Part shown: piece after piece, positions 37,449 to 44,903 of the stretch
How positions within the stretch are numbered: position 1 is the first letter of the stretch
Layout of the letters: every line of letters begins with the position of its first letter
DNA from: CAVOKN01 sp963696505
Lineage (GTDB): Bacteria > Pseudomonadota > Gammaproteobacteria > Burkholderiales > Rhodocyclaceae
Direction of reading: 5' to 3'
Assembly (NCBI GenBank): GCA_963696505.1
Contig: CAVOKN010000010.1
Span: 105,185 to 169,184 of the forward strand
Length of the DNA stretch: 64,000 nt
Made by a program: the position numbers and the translations under genes
Notes under the pieces: model-generated
Database searches by the model: none
Seen by the model: the letters and a program-made list of their open reading frames with translations, nothing else
What the model was told of the DNA's origin: nothing

Positions 37449-38713
37449 GTCTCCCGCGACAGCGAGATCAGGATCAGCGACAGCAGCACCCAGCCAAGCA
37501 TCAGCGCGAAGCCGGCCTGATAGGCCGCAAGGTCGTAGAGGCGTACCGCGCCGGACAGCGCACCGTGCCAGTTGCGGTCCAGCATCCAGCCCACCGCCGG
37601 CTGCAGGACCATCGCCCCTATCATCACGCCGGTATTGATCAGGCCGGATGCGGTGCCGGTCAGGCGCGCCGGTACCGACTCCTTGATGAAGGCGAAGCCG
37701 ATGATCATGCAGCCGGAGAAAAATCCCAGCGCCAGCAGCAATGCGATCAGCGCCGGTAGCGGCAGTGGCGGCAGGAAAACGAACACCGACCAGCCCGCCA
37801 GCACCAGGGCGCAGCTCGCGACGTAGAGCGGCTTGCGCCGCCCCAGGCGCTGGGAGGCGGTGCCCAGCAGTGGACCGCCCACGGCCCAGGCCACCAGCAG
37901 GGTGGAGGTGAGCAGCGCCGCCTCCTTGGTTGCCATGCCATAGACCTGGGTGAAGTAGGGCACACCCCACAGGCCAGCGAAGGTGAGCACCGCGCCGACG
38001 ATGCCGCCGGGGGTGAAGAATAGCAGCCAGGTGTTGCGATAGGACAGCACTTCCGCCAGATCGCGCCAGACCGAGGCATGCCCGCCGCCACCGTGCTCGC
38101 CGGCGAAGTGGCTGGCGTAACCGGAATCGGCGGGGTCGTCGCGCACCCGCAGCCAGATGACTACGGCAAGCGCCGCCGTGATCGCCGCCGACACCGCCAT
38201 CACCTCGCGCCAGCCATAGGCTTCGACCATGGCGCGCAGCGGCCGCCCGGCGAACACCGCGCCGACGATGCCGACGAACAGTGCCATGCCCGACACCAGC
38301 GGGAAGTGGCGCGGCGCGAACCAGTGGCCGGCAAGCTTGAGCATGGACACGAAGGCCACCGCCACCGAGGCGCCGATCAGCAGGCGCCCGGCGTTGGCCC
38401 ACCACAGGTCGGGCGCGGCGGCAAACAGCGCCGTGCCGAGAGCGGCTACAGCGGCGCCCACCGTGAGCAGCTTCCGCGGCCCCCAACGGTCGGCAATGAT
38501 GCCGGTGGGAATCTGCATCGCCACGTAGCTGTAGAAGTAGAAGGCCGACAGGTTGCCCAGCGCCGCGGCGCCGATGGCGAAATCCGCCATCAGTTTGTCG
38601 GTGATCACCGCCGGCGCCACCCGCTGATAGAACGCGATCAGGTAAAGCAGGCTGCCCAGGCTCCACACACTCCAGGCGAGGGCGGAGGGGGGATATGCGG
38701 CGCCGCTCTTCAA
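37427..38713 (-). CDS. MFS transporter of unknown substrate
   Basis: A 428-residue 12-helix protein. Loop 2-3 contains GIIADRWGPRKLL, the MFS signature, and the N-terminus SLLYLIAFYQRVAP is followed by YFYSYVAMQIP. It is not the Bcr subfamily. It resembles uncharacterised sugar or nucleotide-precursor carriers common in Betaproteobacteria, but no substrate can be named. It is convergent with the Bcr gene. Stop overlap of 22 bp means no terminator separates them. Confidence 0.85.
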   Translation of the reverse strand: MKSGAAYPPSALAWSVWSLGSLLYLIAFYQRVAPAVITDKLMADFAIGAAALGNLSAFYFYSYVAMQIPTGIIADRWGPRKLLTVGAAVAALGTALFAAAPDLWWANAGRLLIGASVAVAFVSMLKLAGHWFAPRHFPLVSGMALFVGIVGAVFAGRPLRAMVEAYGWREVMAVSAAITAALAVVIWLRVRDDPADSGYASHFAGEHGGGGHASVWRDLAEVLSYRNTWLLFFTPGGIVGAVLTFAGLWGVPYFTQVYGMATKEAALLTSTLLVAWAVGGPLLGTASQRLGRRKPLYVASCALVLAGWSVFVFLPPLPLPALIALLLALGFFSGCMIIGFAFIKESVPARLTGTASGLINTGVMIGAMVLQPAVGWMLDRNWHGALSGAVRLYDLAAYQAGFALMLGWVLLSLILISLSRETYCKPMA

Positions 38714-38793
38714 GGACTGACTTTCGCGCCGCAGGCGATGCGCTCGATCACCCTCCGGCGCGTGCGGGAGGTTCGGGGCGGGGCATGTGCGAA

Positions 38794-38829
38794 TGGGCTC
38801 GCGACTGGGCTCGCGACTGGGCTCGCGAC
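38794..38829. repeat. 12-bp tandem repeat, three copies
   Basis: TGGGCTCGCGAC repeated exactly three times in the gap between the MFS start and the rhodanese stop. It encodes no plausible protein and may have arisen by slippage. It lies ~80 bp upstream of the minus-strand MFS gene. Confidence 0.9.
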
Positions 38830-38846
38830 TGGGGCCCCGGCAAGGA

Positions 38847-39233
38847 CTAACACTGTTCCCAGGGCAGGCCGTCGAAACGCCAGCCGGACTGGGTACCGCG
38901 CTGGTGGTGGTCGTCCAGTTCGCCCTCGAAGCCGTGCAGGACGTTGTACACCTGGCTGAAACCTGCCTCCTCCAGCACCTTGCCCGCCTCCTGCGAGCGG
39001 TTACCGCTGCGGCAGATCAGCACGACGGGCCGGTCAACGCTCGCCGCCTTCCTGACGTGGGCGACGAACTGGGGATTGATGTCCCAGTTCGGCCCATCGT
39101 TCCAGGGGATCATCATCGCCCCCACAGGGTGGCCGACGAACAGGAATTCCATCTCGCTGCGGCAGTCGATGAACAGCGCCAGCGGATTGTCCTTGAGGAA
39201 CTGAGAGGCTTCCTTGGGCGTGAAGTGTTCCAT
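38847..39233 (-). CDS. Single-domain rhodanese (sulfurtransferase)
   Basis: A 128-residue cytosolic rhodanese. The active-site loop CRSGNRS with catalytic Cys follows VVLI, and the N-terminal block ALFIDCRSEMEFLFVGH is intact. It would transfer sulfane sulfur from a persulfide to cyanide, thiols or thioredoxin. The start ATG at 39231-39233 (complement) is clear. It is divergent from the downstream lipoprotein gene. Physiological substrate unknown. Confidence 0.92.
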   Translation of the reverse strand: MEHFTPKEASQFLKDNPLALFIDCRSEMEFLFVGHPVGAMMIPWNDGPNWDINPQFVAHVRKAASVDRPVVLICRSGNRSQEAGKVLEEAGFSQVYNVLHGFEGELDDHHQRGTQSGWRFDGLPWEQC

Positions 39234-39353
39234 GAACGGATCCTCGGCGGGGGAACGGAACGGCTACGCATACGGAATGGCGCAGCCGGATGGCCTTAGA
39301 ATTATAGCCGGGCTGCCCGGATACCTCGGCGCGGCGATCAAAGGGGAACGAGC

Positions 39354-39839
39354 ATGAACAGACTGATTCGCGTCCTGTGCGGCCTGCTGGCGGCGATCGG
39401 CGTGTATGGCTGCGACTATCTCGCGATGAAGGAACTCAAACCGGGTCAATCCACCGGCTATGACGTTCGCGATCGCATGGGACAGCCGACGTTCGAGTGG
39501 CGCAACGACGACGGCAGCGTCACCTGGGAGTTTGCCCGCACCCCGGAGGGCAAGGCCAATTACATGGTCACCGTCGGGCCCGACAACATACTGCGCGAGA
39601 TCGTGCAGGTGCTCACCGACGAGAACTTCGCCAAGGTGCGCAAGGGCATGAGCCGCGACGAGGTGCGCCACCTTCTGGGCAAGCCGGGAAGCATCACCCG
39701 CTTCGATCTGAAGCGCCAGGAGGTGTGGGAATGGAAGGTGCAGAATCTCTTCCCGAACGTGGACGCCTACATCCACGTGCATTTCGCCGACTCCGGCCAG
39801 GTAGTTGAAACCAGCCGGCGCGAGGAGCAGAAGGGCTAG
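39354..39839 (+). CDS. BamE/SmpA-OmlA-like outer-membrane lipoprotein
   Basis: A 161-residue lipoprotein. The signal peptide ends in an I-G-V-Y-G-C lipobox (Cys20), so the mature protein would be lipid-anchored. Two OmlA-type repeats can be seen: LKPGQSTGYDVRDRMGQP and VRKGMSRDEVRHLLGKPG, the latter the SmpA/OmlA signature of BamE. A second BamE-like protein is likely elsewhere, because this one is longer and has two repeats. Role in outer-membrane assembly is inferred from the family. Confidence 0.85.
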   Translation: MNRLIRVLCGLLAAIGVYGCDYLAMKELKPGQSTGYDVRDRMGQPTFEWRNDDGSVTWEFARTPEGKANYMVTVGPDNILREIVQVLTDENFAKVRKGMSRDEVRHLLGKPGSITRFDLKRQEVWEWKVQNLFPNVDAYIHVHFADSGQVVETSRREEQKG

Positions 39840-39845
39840 TCCCCT

Positions 39846-41306
39846 TCAGCCCCGAACGGTGCTCAGCGTCACCGGCACCACCAGTTCGTCCAGATCCCGC
39901 GCCAGCGCTTCCGGGAAGGGAAGGGTGCGCGAGTGGCGCTCCAGGTGCTGGCGCGCCAGCGCGCGCAGCGCTGGGCCGGCGGTGACGGCTTCGAGATCGG
40001 CGCCGCGCACGTAGCCGTTGCGGTCTATGGTCAGCGTCAGGACGGCGGCGGCGCCGGTCACCGGCAATTGCCAGCTCACAGTGTGGCGCAGGGCTTCCAT
40101 TTCCAGCCCGGCAAGCGCCGATCGCACATAGTGATCCAGCCAAGGCGCGGAATTGGCCGGGGTGACGACGGCGCGACGCGCCGGCGTGGCCACGGTCGCC
40201 GCGGCGGCCGGCACTGCGGCCGCTGAAACCTCCCTGGCCTCGGCCGGTGGGGGAGCCGCGGCGGCTGCAACGGCCATTGCCGGCCCGGCGGGCTCAGCGA
40301 CCGTCTCGACCGCAGCCGGCTCGCTGCGCACTGCCTGTACCGGGGCGGCCGGCGTTGCCGGCGCGGGCTTGGGTGCTTCCGTGGAAATGCTCGCCGTCGC
40401 TCCGGCGCTGACTTTCGCCACCATGGCGACCGGTTCGCTGCGGCGCTGCGCCAACCGGTAAACGTCATCGACGTAGATCGCGCGCGCGCCGGAGGTATCG
40501 GACAGCCAATAGCCCAGAACCACCTTGGTCGGTTCCACTGCCACCGTGCGCGTGGCATTGCTGTCGATCAGGCGCCCGATTTCATCGCCGCTCTTGCCGG
40601 TGAGCCAGGCGGCCAGATCGCGCGCCTTTTCCACGCGCACGCAACCCGAAGATAGCGCGCGCCGGCTCTTGGCGAAGAGCGCCTTGCTGGGGGTGTCGTG
40701 CAGATAGATGTCGGGCATGCCCTTGAGCGTCACCTTCAACCGCCCCAGGGCGTTACCGTCGCCCGGCGGGTGGTAATAGCGCAGCCGGCTGCTCTGGTCG
40801 GCCGGGATGAAGCCCAGCACTTCGGGCGGCAGGGGATTTCCCTTTTCATCCAGCACCGTGAGCCCCTTTTTGCGCACCGCACGCTCGTCGATGACACCGT
40901 TGCGCGTCAGATCGCCCTTCACCACCTTCGGCGGCGCGTTCCAGCCGGGATTGAACTGGACCCCGGAAACCTCGGTTTCCGTGAGCGGCGTCTTGCGGTC
41001 CACGGCGCCGACGATGACCCGGCTTTCCAGCACCGGCTCTCCGTCCTCATAGGCGGTGAGGGTATAGGCCGGCACGTTGACGACCACGACGCGCCGGGCG
41101 CTCTCCACAGCCTTGCGGATGGCATCGGCCTGCTCCTGCAGCCGCGCTCTCCTTTCGCCGGCAGGAAGCGCAGCCTTTGCCAACGCGCCCTCGGCTCCCA
41201 TCTCCAGCAGCGCGAGTTCGCGTTCGAGCACGCGCAGGTTCGCCGCGTGACCGGGCAGGGCGTGCAGCGCAAGCGCCGTGAATATCGCAATCGAATAGGG
41301 CCGCAT
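39846..41306 (-). CDS. L,D-transpeptidase with a C-terminal TonB-like domain
   Basis: A periplasmic 486-residue protein. An N-terminal signal sequence (MRPYSIAIFTALALHALPGHAA) precedes a helical region and a YkuD-type catalytic domain: VVVNVPAYTLTAYED, YLHDTPSK with the catalytic His, and SSGCVRV with nucleophile C222. Residues ~310-400 are a Pro/Ala-rich linker. The final ~85 residues (LTLTIDRNGYVRGADLE … PVTLS) match the TonB C-terminal pattern. YkuD enzymes form 3-3 peptidoglycan crosslinks or anchor outer-membrane lipoproteins. ATG at 41304-41306 (complement) was chosen because the upstream frame is not signal-peptide-like. Confidence 0.88.
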   Translation of the reverse strand: MRPYSIAIFTALALHALPGHAANLRVLERELALLEMGAEGALAKAALPAGERRARLQEQADAIRKAVESARRVVVVNVPAYTLTAYEDGEPVLESRVIVGAVDRKTPLTETEVSGVQFNPGWNAPPKVVKGDLTRNGVIDERAVRKKGLTVLDEKGNPLPPEVLGFIPADQSSRLRYYHPPGDGNALGRLKVTLKGMPDIYLHDTPSKALFAKSRRALSSGCVRVEKARDLAAWLTGKSGDEIGRLIDSNATRTVAVEPTKVVLGYWLSDTSGARAIYVDDVYRLAQRRSEPVAMVAKVSAGATASISTEAPKPAPATPAAPVQAVRSEPAAVETVAEPAGPAMAVAAAAAPPPAEAREVSAAAVPAAAATVATPARRAVVTPANSAPWLDHYVRSALAGLEMEALRHTVSWQLPVTGAAAVLTLTIDRNGYVRGADLEAVTAGPALRALARQHLERHSRTLPFPEALARDLDELVVPVTLSTVRG

Positions 41307-41664
41307 GGCAGTCCTCGCAAATGAAGTGGCGAACAGATTAGGGAACACTAATATGTATGTCCAGTTGTGGTTGTGGCTTCGACACCACAGCGGCTCCCGC
41401 GTGCCACGCCGACCGGCATCGTCAAGCATGCTGCCATCGATTGGGACACGACGCAGCTTCTGCCTTCCATTGCCAATCCGGCCTCGACTGCGGCGCGCCG
41501 TTGCTTCCAGCCTTCTGTTGAACGAATGGATTCATTCCACAGGTGGCCCATGCCACAGGTACCGACATTCATTCGAGTGAGCGAAGAAATCGGCAATTGC
41601 CCTTTGCATTCTCCGGGCAAATGCGGTTTAGAATGCAAACTCCTTTCGCCCACTGGGAGATGAG
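41307..41664. other. 358-bp divergent gap between the L,D-transpeptidase and H-NS genes
   Basis: A divergent promoter region with lower G+C than its surroundings. The right third holds the inverted repeat at 41603-41639 that overlaps a TAGAAT -10 candidate for the H-NS gene. The left part serves the transpeptidase on the other strand; no strong -35 was recognised. Short frames through the gap lack coding character. Confidence 0.6.
41603..41639 (+). promoter_or_regulatory. Inverted repeat overlapping a candidate H-NS promoter
   Basis: TTTGCATTC (41603-41611) and GAATGCAAA (41631-41639) are perfect 9-bp arms separated by 19 bp. The left arm contains a -35-like TTGCAT and the right arm overlaps a TAGAAT -10 (41629-41634). 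It lies 25 bp before the gene for the H-NS-like protein, so autoregulation by bending or a dedicated regulator is plausible. Confidence 0.5.
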
Positions 41665-42291
41665 ATGTCCAGCTACCGTCAACTGAAGCAACAGATCGCT
41701 GAACTGGAGAAGAAGGCCGCGATCGTCATGAAGAACGAAGTCAGGAAGGTGATCGATTCCATAAGGAGGCAGATTGGCGAGTTCGGATTGACCGCTGCAG
41801 ACCTCGGATTGGAAGTTGCGAGAAGAGCCGGAGCGAAGGGTCGGACGGTTAGAAAGTCCGCCCTCAAACCGAAGTACCTTGATCCGGTCAGCGGAAAGAC
41901 CTGGAACGGTCACGGCAAGCGGCCGGGCTGGATCGTTGCGGCGCAGGACAAGGGAAAACTCGACGACCTGCTGATCGAGAAGGCAGGCCGCAGCAAGCCC
42001 GTGAAGGCTTCTCCGACCGCGAAACCCACCGCAAAGAGGGCGCAGAAGAAGGCGACTGCAGCGAAGCCTGCGGCCAAGAAGCCTGTCCGCAAGACGGCAA
42101 AGAAGGCGGCACCGCCTGCTCCGAAGAAGGCGGCAGCATCTGCACCCAAGAAGGCGAGACCGCCTGCTCCGAAGAAGGCGGCAGCCGCTCCCAAGACGCC
42201 GCGCAAGAAGCCCCAGGCGCGCAAGGCGGCGTCCCCCGCGAGCGCCCCCGCCGCGCCGGCCATGACGGAAACGGCGCCGCCGGCACCCTGA
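41665..42291 (+). CDS. H-NS family nucleoid protein with a histone-H1-like tail
   Basis: Residues 1-60 are the helical H-NS oligomerisation domain. Residues ~70-90 contain the DNA-binding core KYLDPVSGKTWNGHGKRPGW, the W-x-G-x-G-x-x-P-x-W signature of betaproteobacterial H-NS. The remaining ~95 residues are a Lys/Ala/Pro tail (repeats of P-K-K-A and A-K-K-P), resembling histone H1 and AlgP/AlgR3-type tails. The tail would bind DNA non-specifically and add compaction. 208 residues versus ~100 for ordinary members. A GGGAGATGAG site precedes the ATG. Confidence 0.92.
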   Translation: MSSYRQLKQQIAELEKKAAIVMKNEVRKVIDSIRRQIGEFGLTAADLGLEVARRAGAKGRTVRKSALKPKYLDPVSGKTWNGHGKRPGWIVAAQDKGKLDDLLIEKAGRSKPVKASPTAKPTAKRAQKKATAAKPAAKKPVRKTAKKAAPPAPKKAAASAPKKARPPAPKKAAAAPKTPRKKPQARKAASPASAPAAPAMTETAPPAP

Positions 42292-42303
42292 GGTCACGCC
42301 ACT

Positions 42304-42328
42304 CCGCGGCGCGGCGCGAGCGCCGCGG
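42304..42328 (+). terminator. Hairpin downstream of the H-NS gene
   Basis: Perfect 9-bp arms CCGCGGCGC and GCGCCGCGG around a 7-base loop 13 bp after the stop codon. No T-tract follows, so it is a weak terminator candidate or a transcript-stabilising structure. Confidence 0.45.
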
Positions 42329-42387
42329 GTCACTCCCCGACAGCAACCGCACCTTGCCGCCGGCATGCCGGGCAGAGGAGCATTCCG

Positions 42388-42774
42388 ATGAGGACTCGTG
42401 ACTGGGCAGTCGTCCTGGCGGCCGTGGCGCTGCCAGCCTTTTCCCAGCAGGGCGAGACCCCGCGGGGCGGCACGGAATCCTCCCGGCCCGCCGAGCGCGA
42501 CGAGTTGATCGTCCATGCGCAGAAGGCCATGGACGAACTCAGGGCTGCCGTCGAGGAACTGAAGAAGCGCGCTGACAAGGCCAGTGGAGAAGCGAAGGGG
42601 ACGCTCGACCAACAATTGCGGTCATTGCAGGACGACCAGAAGAAACTGGAACGTAGGCTTCTGGAACTGAAGGCGATCACTGCCCAGCAATGGCGCCAAC
42701 TCCAGGAAGAGATCGAAAGGGCGCTGCAGCAGTTCCGGCAGCCCGAACCGAAGCCGCAGCGCGAGACGATCTGA
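42388..42774 (+). CDS. Small exported coiled-coil protein, unknown function
   Basis: A 128-residue protein. A signal peptide-like start (MRTRDWAVVLAAVALPAFS) leads to a short linker and a long amphipathic helix (residues ~40-115, with KKRADKASGEAKGTLDQQ), predicted as a coiled coil. It has no catalytic motif. No family is recognised. Neighbours are the H-NS-like gene upstream and the zinc alcohol dehydrogenase 58 bp downstream. Confidence 0.7.
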   Translation: MRTRDWAVVLAAVALPAFSQQGETPRGGTESSRPAERDELIVHAQKAMDELRAAVEELKKRADKASGEAKGTLDQQLRSLQDDQKKLERRLLELKAITAQQWRQLQEEIERALQQFRQPEPKPQRETI

Positions 42775-42832
42775 CGCGCTGGCGTTGCTGCCGCTGACGC
42801 CGCCCACCGGCGATTCCGGAGAGGGAGCAGAC

Positions 42833-43966
42833 ATGCGAATTCGCGCCGCGATCCTCGACCGCATGGGCTTGCCCCGGCCATACAGCCTCTCCCGTCCGGT
42901 GGCGATCGAGACCGTCGAGCTCGACCCGCCCGGTCCGGGCGAGGTGCTGGTGCGCATTGCCGCCGCGGGGCTGTGCCACTCCGATCTTTCGGTGGTCAAT
43001 GGCGATCGCCCGCGGCCGATGCCTCTGGCGCTCGGGCATGAATCCGCCGGAATCGTCGCGGAATGCGGTGCGGGAGTCGTCAACCTCGCTCGCGGGGACC
43101 ACGTCGCGCTGGTGTTCGTCCCGAGCTGCGGCCATTGCCTGCCCTGCCTCGAAGGGCGGCCTGCACTGTGCGAGCCGGGCGCCGCCGCCAACACCGCGGG
43201 TACCCTGGTCGGCGGCCACCGCAGGCTGCGCCGGCACGACGGCAGTCCCCTCCATTACCAGGTGGGCGTCTCCTGCTTCGCCGAGTTTGCGGTGGTGGCG
43301 CGAGGCTCGCTGGTCAGACTGGACCCCGGCCTGCCTCTCGACGTGGCGGCCATCTTCGGCTGCGCGGTGCTGACCGGCGCCGGCGCGGTGATCAATGCCG
43401 GGCGCGTTCCGCTGGGGGCGAGCGTCGCGATCGTCGGCCTGGGCGGCGTAGGCCTTTCCGCGCTTCTTGCAGCGCTGGCCTGCGGTGCGCGACAGGTAGT
43501 GGCGGTCGATCTGCTCGACACGAAGCTCGTCCTTGCGCGCGAGCTGGGCGCGACGCACGTTTTCTCTGCAGCCGATCCGCAGGTCGCGAGCAAAGTTCGT
43601 GAAGCGACGGGGGGTGGCGCCGACTATGCGTTCGAGATGGCGAGTGCGGTGGACGCCCTCGCGCTCGCCTACAACATCACGCGGCGCGGCGGCACCACGG
43701 TCACGGCCAGCCTGCCGCCGCCGAGTCACCACTTCCCGTTGCCGGCGGTGAACCTCGTGGCTGAGGAAAGGACGCTCAAGGGCTGCTATCTGGGTTCCGC
43801 CGTTCCCGCGCGCGACATCCCACGCTATGCCGCGCTGCACCGCGCCGGACGTCTGCCAGTGGAGCGACTGGTGACGCAGCGAATTGCGCTGGACAGCATA
43901 AACGAGGCCTTCGACCGGCTCGCCGACGGCGAGGCAGTGCGGCAGGTGATCGTGTTCCGAGTTTGA
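42833..43966 (+). CDS. Zinc-dependent alcohol dehydrogenase (MDR family)
   Basis: Medium-chain dehydrogenase/reductase of 377 residues. It has the catalytic zinc ligands CHSDLS and GHE, the structural zinc loop CGHCLPCLEGRPALC, and a Rossmann fold with GLGGVGLSALLAA and an acidic VAVD residue that favours NAD over NADP. ATG 42833 follows GGAGAGGGA. The likely reaction is interconversion of primary alcohols and aldehydes; similarity to class III formaldehyde dehydrogenase is moderate only. It is followed by DUF2007 with 7 bp between. Confidence 0.9.
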   Translation: MRIRAAILDRMGLPRPYSLSRPVAIETVELDPPGPGEVLVRIAAAGLCHSDLSVVNGDRPRPMPLALGHESAGIVAECGAGVVNLARGDHVALVFVPSCGHCLPCLEGRPALCEPGAAANTAGTLVGGHRRLRRHDGSPLHYQVGVSCFAEFAVVARGSLVRLDPGLPLDVAAIFGCAVLTGAGAVINAGRVPLGASVAIVGLGGVGLSALLAALACGARQVVAVDLLDTKLVLARELGATHVFSAADPQVASKVREATGGGADYAFEMASAVDALALAYNITRRGGTTVTASLPPPSHHFPLPAVNLVAEERTLKGCYLGSAVPARDIPRYAALHRAGRLPVERLVTQRIALDSINEAFDRLADGEAVRQVIVFRV

Positions 43967-43973
43967 GCCGCCG

Positions 43974-44276
43974 ATGCAGCTTGCCTACCGCGCCGCTTCG
44001 CTGCCCGATGCCCAGATCATCGCCGATCTGCTCCACGCCGATGGCATCGAGACACGAATGTTCAACCAGAACGCCCAGAGCGCCGCTGGAGAGATTCCCC
44101 CGGCGGTGGCAGGTCCGCAGGTCTGGGTGGTGGCCGACGAACAGCTCGATCGTGCTCGGAAACTGATCGCGGCCTTCCAGTCCTCTCCGCAGCCCGGCAC
44201 GCATCGCTGCCCGCGCTGCGGAGAGGAGAACCCTTCGAACTTCCTCACCTGCTGGTCCTGCGGCGGCGCCATCTGA
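43974..44276 (+). CDS. DUF2007 signal-transduction-like protein with C-terminal zinc ribbon
   Basis: A 100-residue soluble protein. The N-terminal DUF2007 domain contains ADLLHADGIETRMFNQNA and QVWVVADEQLDRARKLI, a PII-like ferredoxin-fold. The C-terminus is a zinc ribbon CPRCGEENPSNFLTCWSCG with four cysteines. It is close to the alcohol dehydrogenase and overlaps nothing. Function unknown, but related proteins are annotated as putative signal-transducing. Confidence 0.82.
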   Translation: MQLAYRAASLPDAQIIADLLHADGIETRMFNQNAQSAAGEIPPAVAGPQVWVVADEQLDRARKLIAAFQSSPQPGTHRCPRCGEENPSNFLTCWSCGGAI

Positions 44277-44279
44277 ACC

Positions 44280-44897
44280 ATGGCGGGAGAGCCGCTCGTC
44301 TTCTGGATCGGCATCGCGGCCGTGGTGGTGATGGCGGCGGCCGGCGTCCTCGACGCCGGCCGCAAGTCAACAGACATCTTCGGCACCGTCGTCGTGGCGC
44401 TGGCAGCGGCCCTCGGCGGCGGTACCCTGCGCGACCTGCTGCTGGATCGCACGGTGTTCTGGGTCGCCGAACAGACCTACCTGATCGCGGCCACCGCGGC
44501 CGCCCTGGCGACCTTCGGCCTGGCCCGGTTAACTGCCTTGCCGCCGAGACTATTCCTGATTCCGGACGCTGCCGGACTGGCGCTGTTCACGGTGCTGGGC
44601 ACGCAGATTGCGCTGGCCGCGGGCGCGCCCTGGTTCGTCGCCGGCTTCATGGGGGTCATCACTGGCGTCGTGGGCGGCATACTGCGCGACGTGCTGTGCA
44701 ACGAGATGCCCCTGGTATTCACCGGTCAGCTCTACGCCACCGCCTCCTGGCTCGGCGCCCTGCTGCTCCTGCTGCTCATGCGCGTCGGCATTGGCGATGT
44801 CGCGGCGGCCGCAATCTCCATGGCCGCAATCTTCGCGCTGCGCCTCGCGGCGATCCATTACGACCTGCAATTGCCCAAGTTCGTCGCGCGCGGCTGA
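44280..44897 (+). CDS. TRIC-family (UPF0126/YicG-type) cation channel-like membrane protein
   Basis: A 205-residue, 6-7-helix membrane protein. Two tandem halves repeat the G-G-x-x-R-D pattern: GGGTLRDLLLDR and VGGILRDVLCNEMP, which is the signature of bacterial TRIC-type channels (YicG/YadS). It begins 3 bp after DUF2007 and is convergent with AsmA. A potassium or other monovalent-cation role is inferred from the family. Confidence 0.88.
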   Translation: MAGEPLVFWIGIAAVVVMAAAGVLDAGRKSTDIFGTVVVALAAALGGGTLRDLLLDRTVFWVAEQTYLIAATAAALATFGLARLTALPPRLFLIPDAAGLALFTVLGTQIALAAGAPWFVAGFMGVITGVVGGILRDVLCNEMPLVFTGQLYATASWLGALLLLLLMRVGIGDVAAAAISMAAIFALRLAAIHYDLQLPKFVARG

Positions 44898-44903
44898 GAG
44901 CCG

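Noticed and set aside
38783..38840. Start of a short protein made of G-S-R-L repeats
   Set aside because: It is only the translation of a 12-bp tandem repeat upstream of and antisense to the rhodanese gene.
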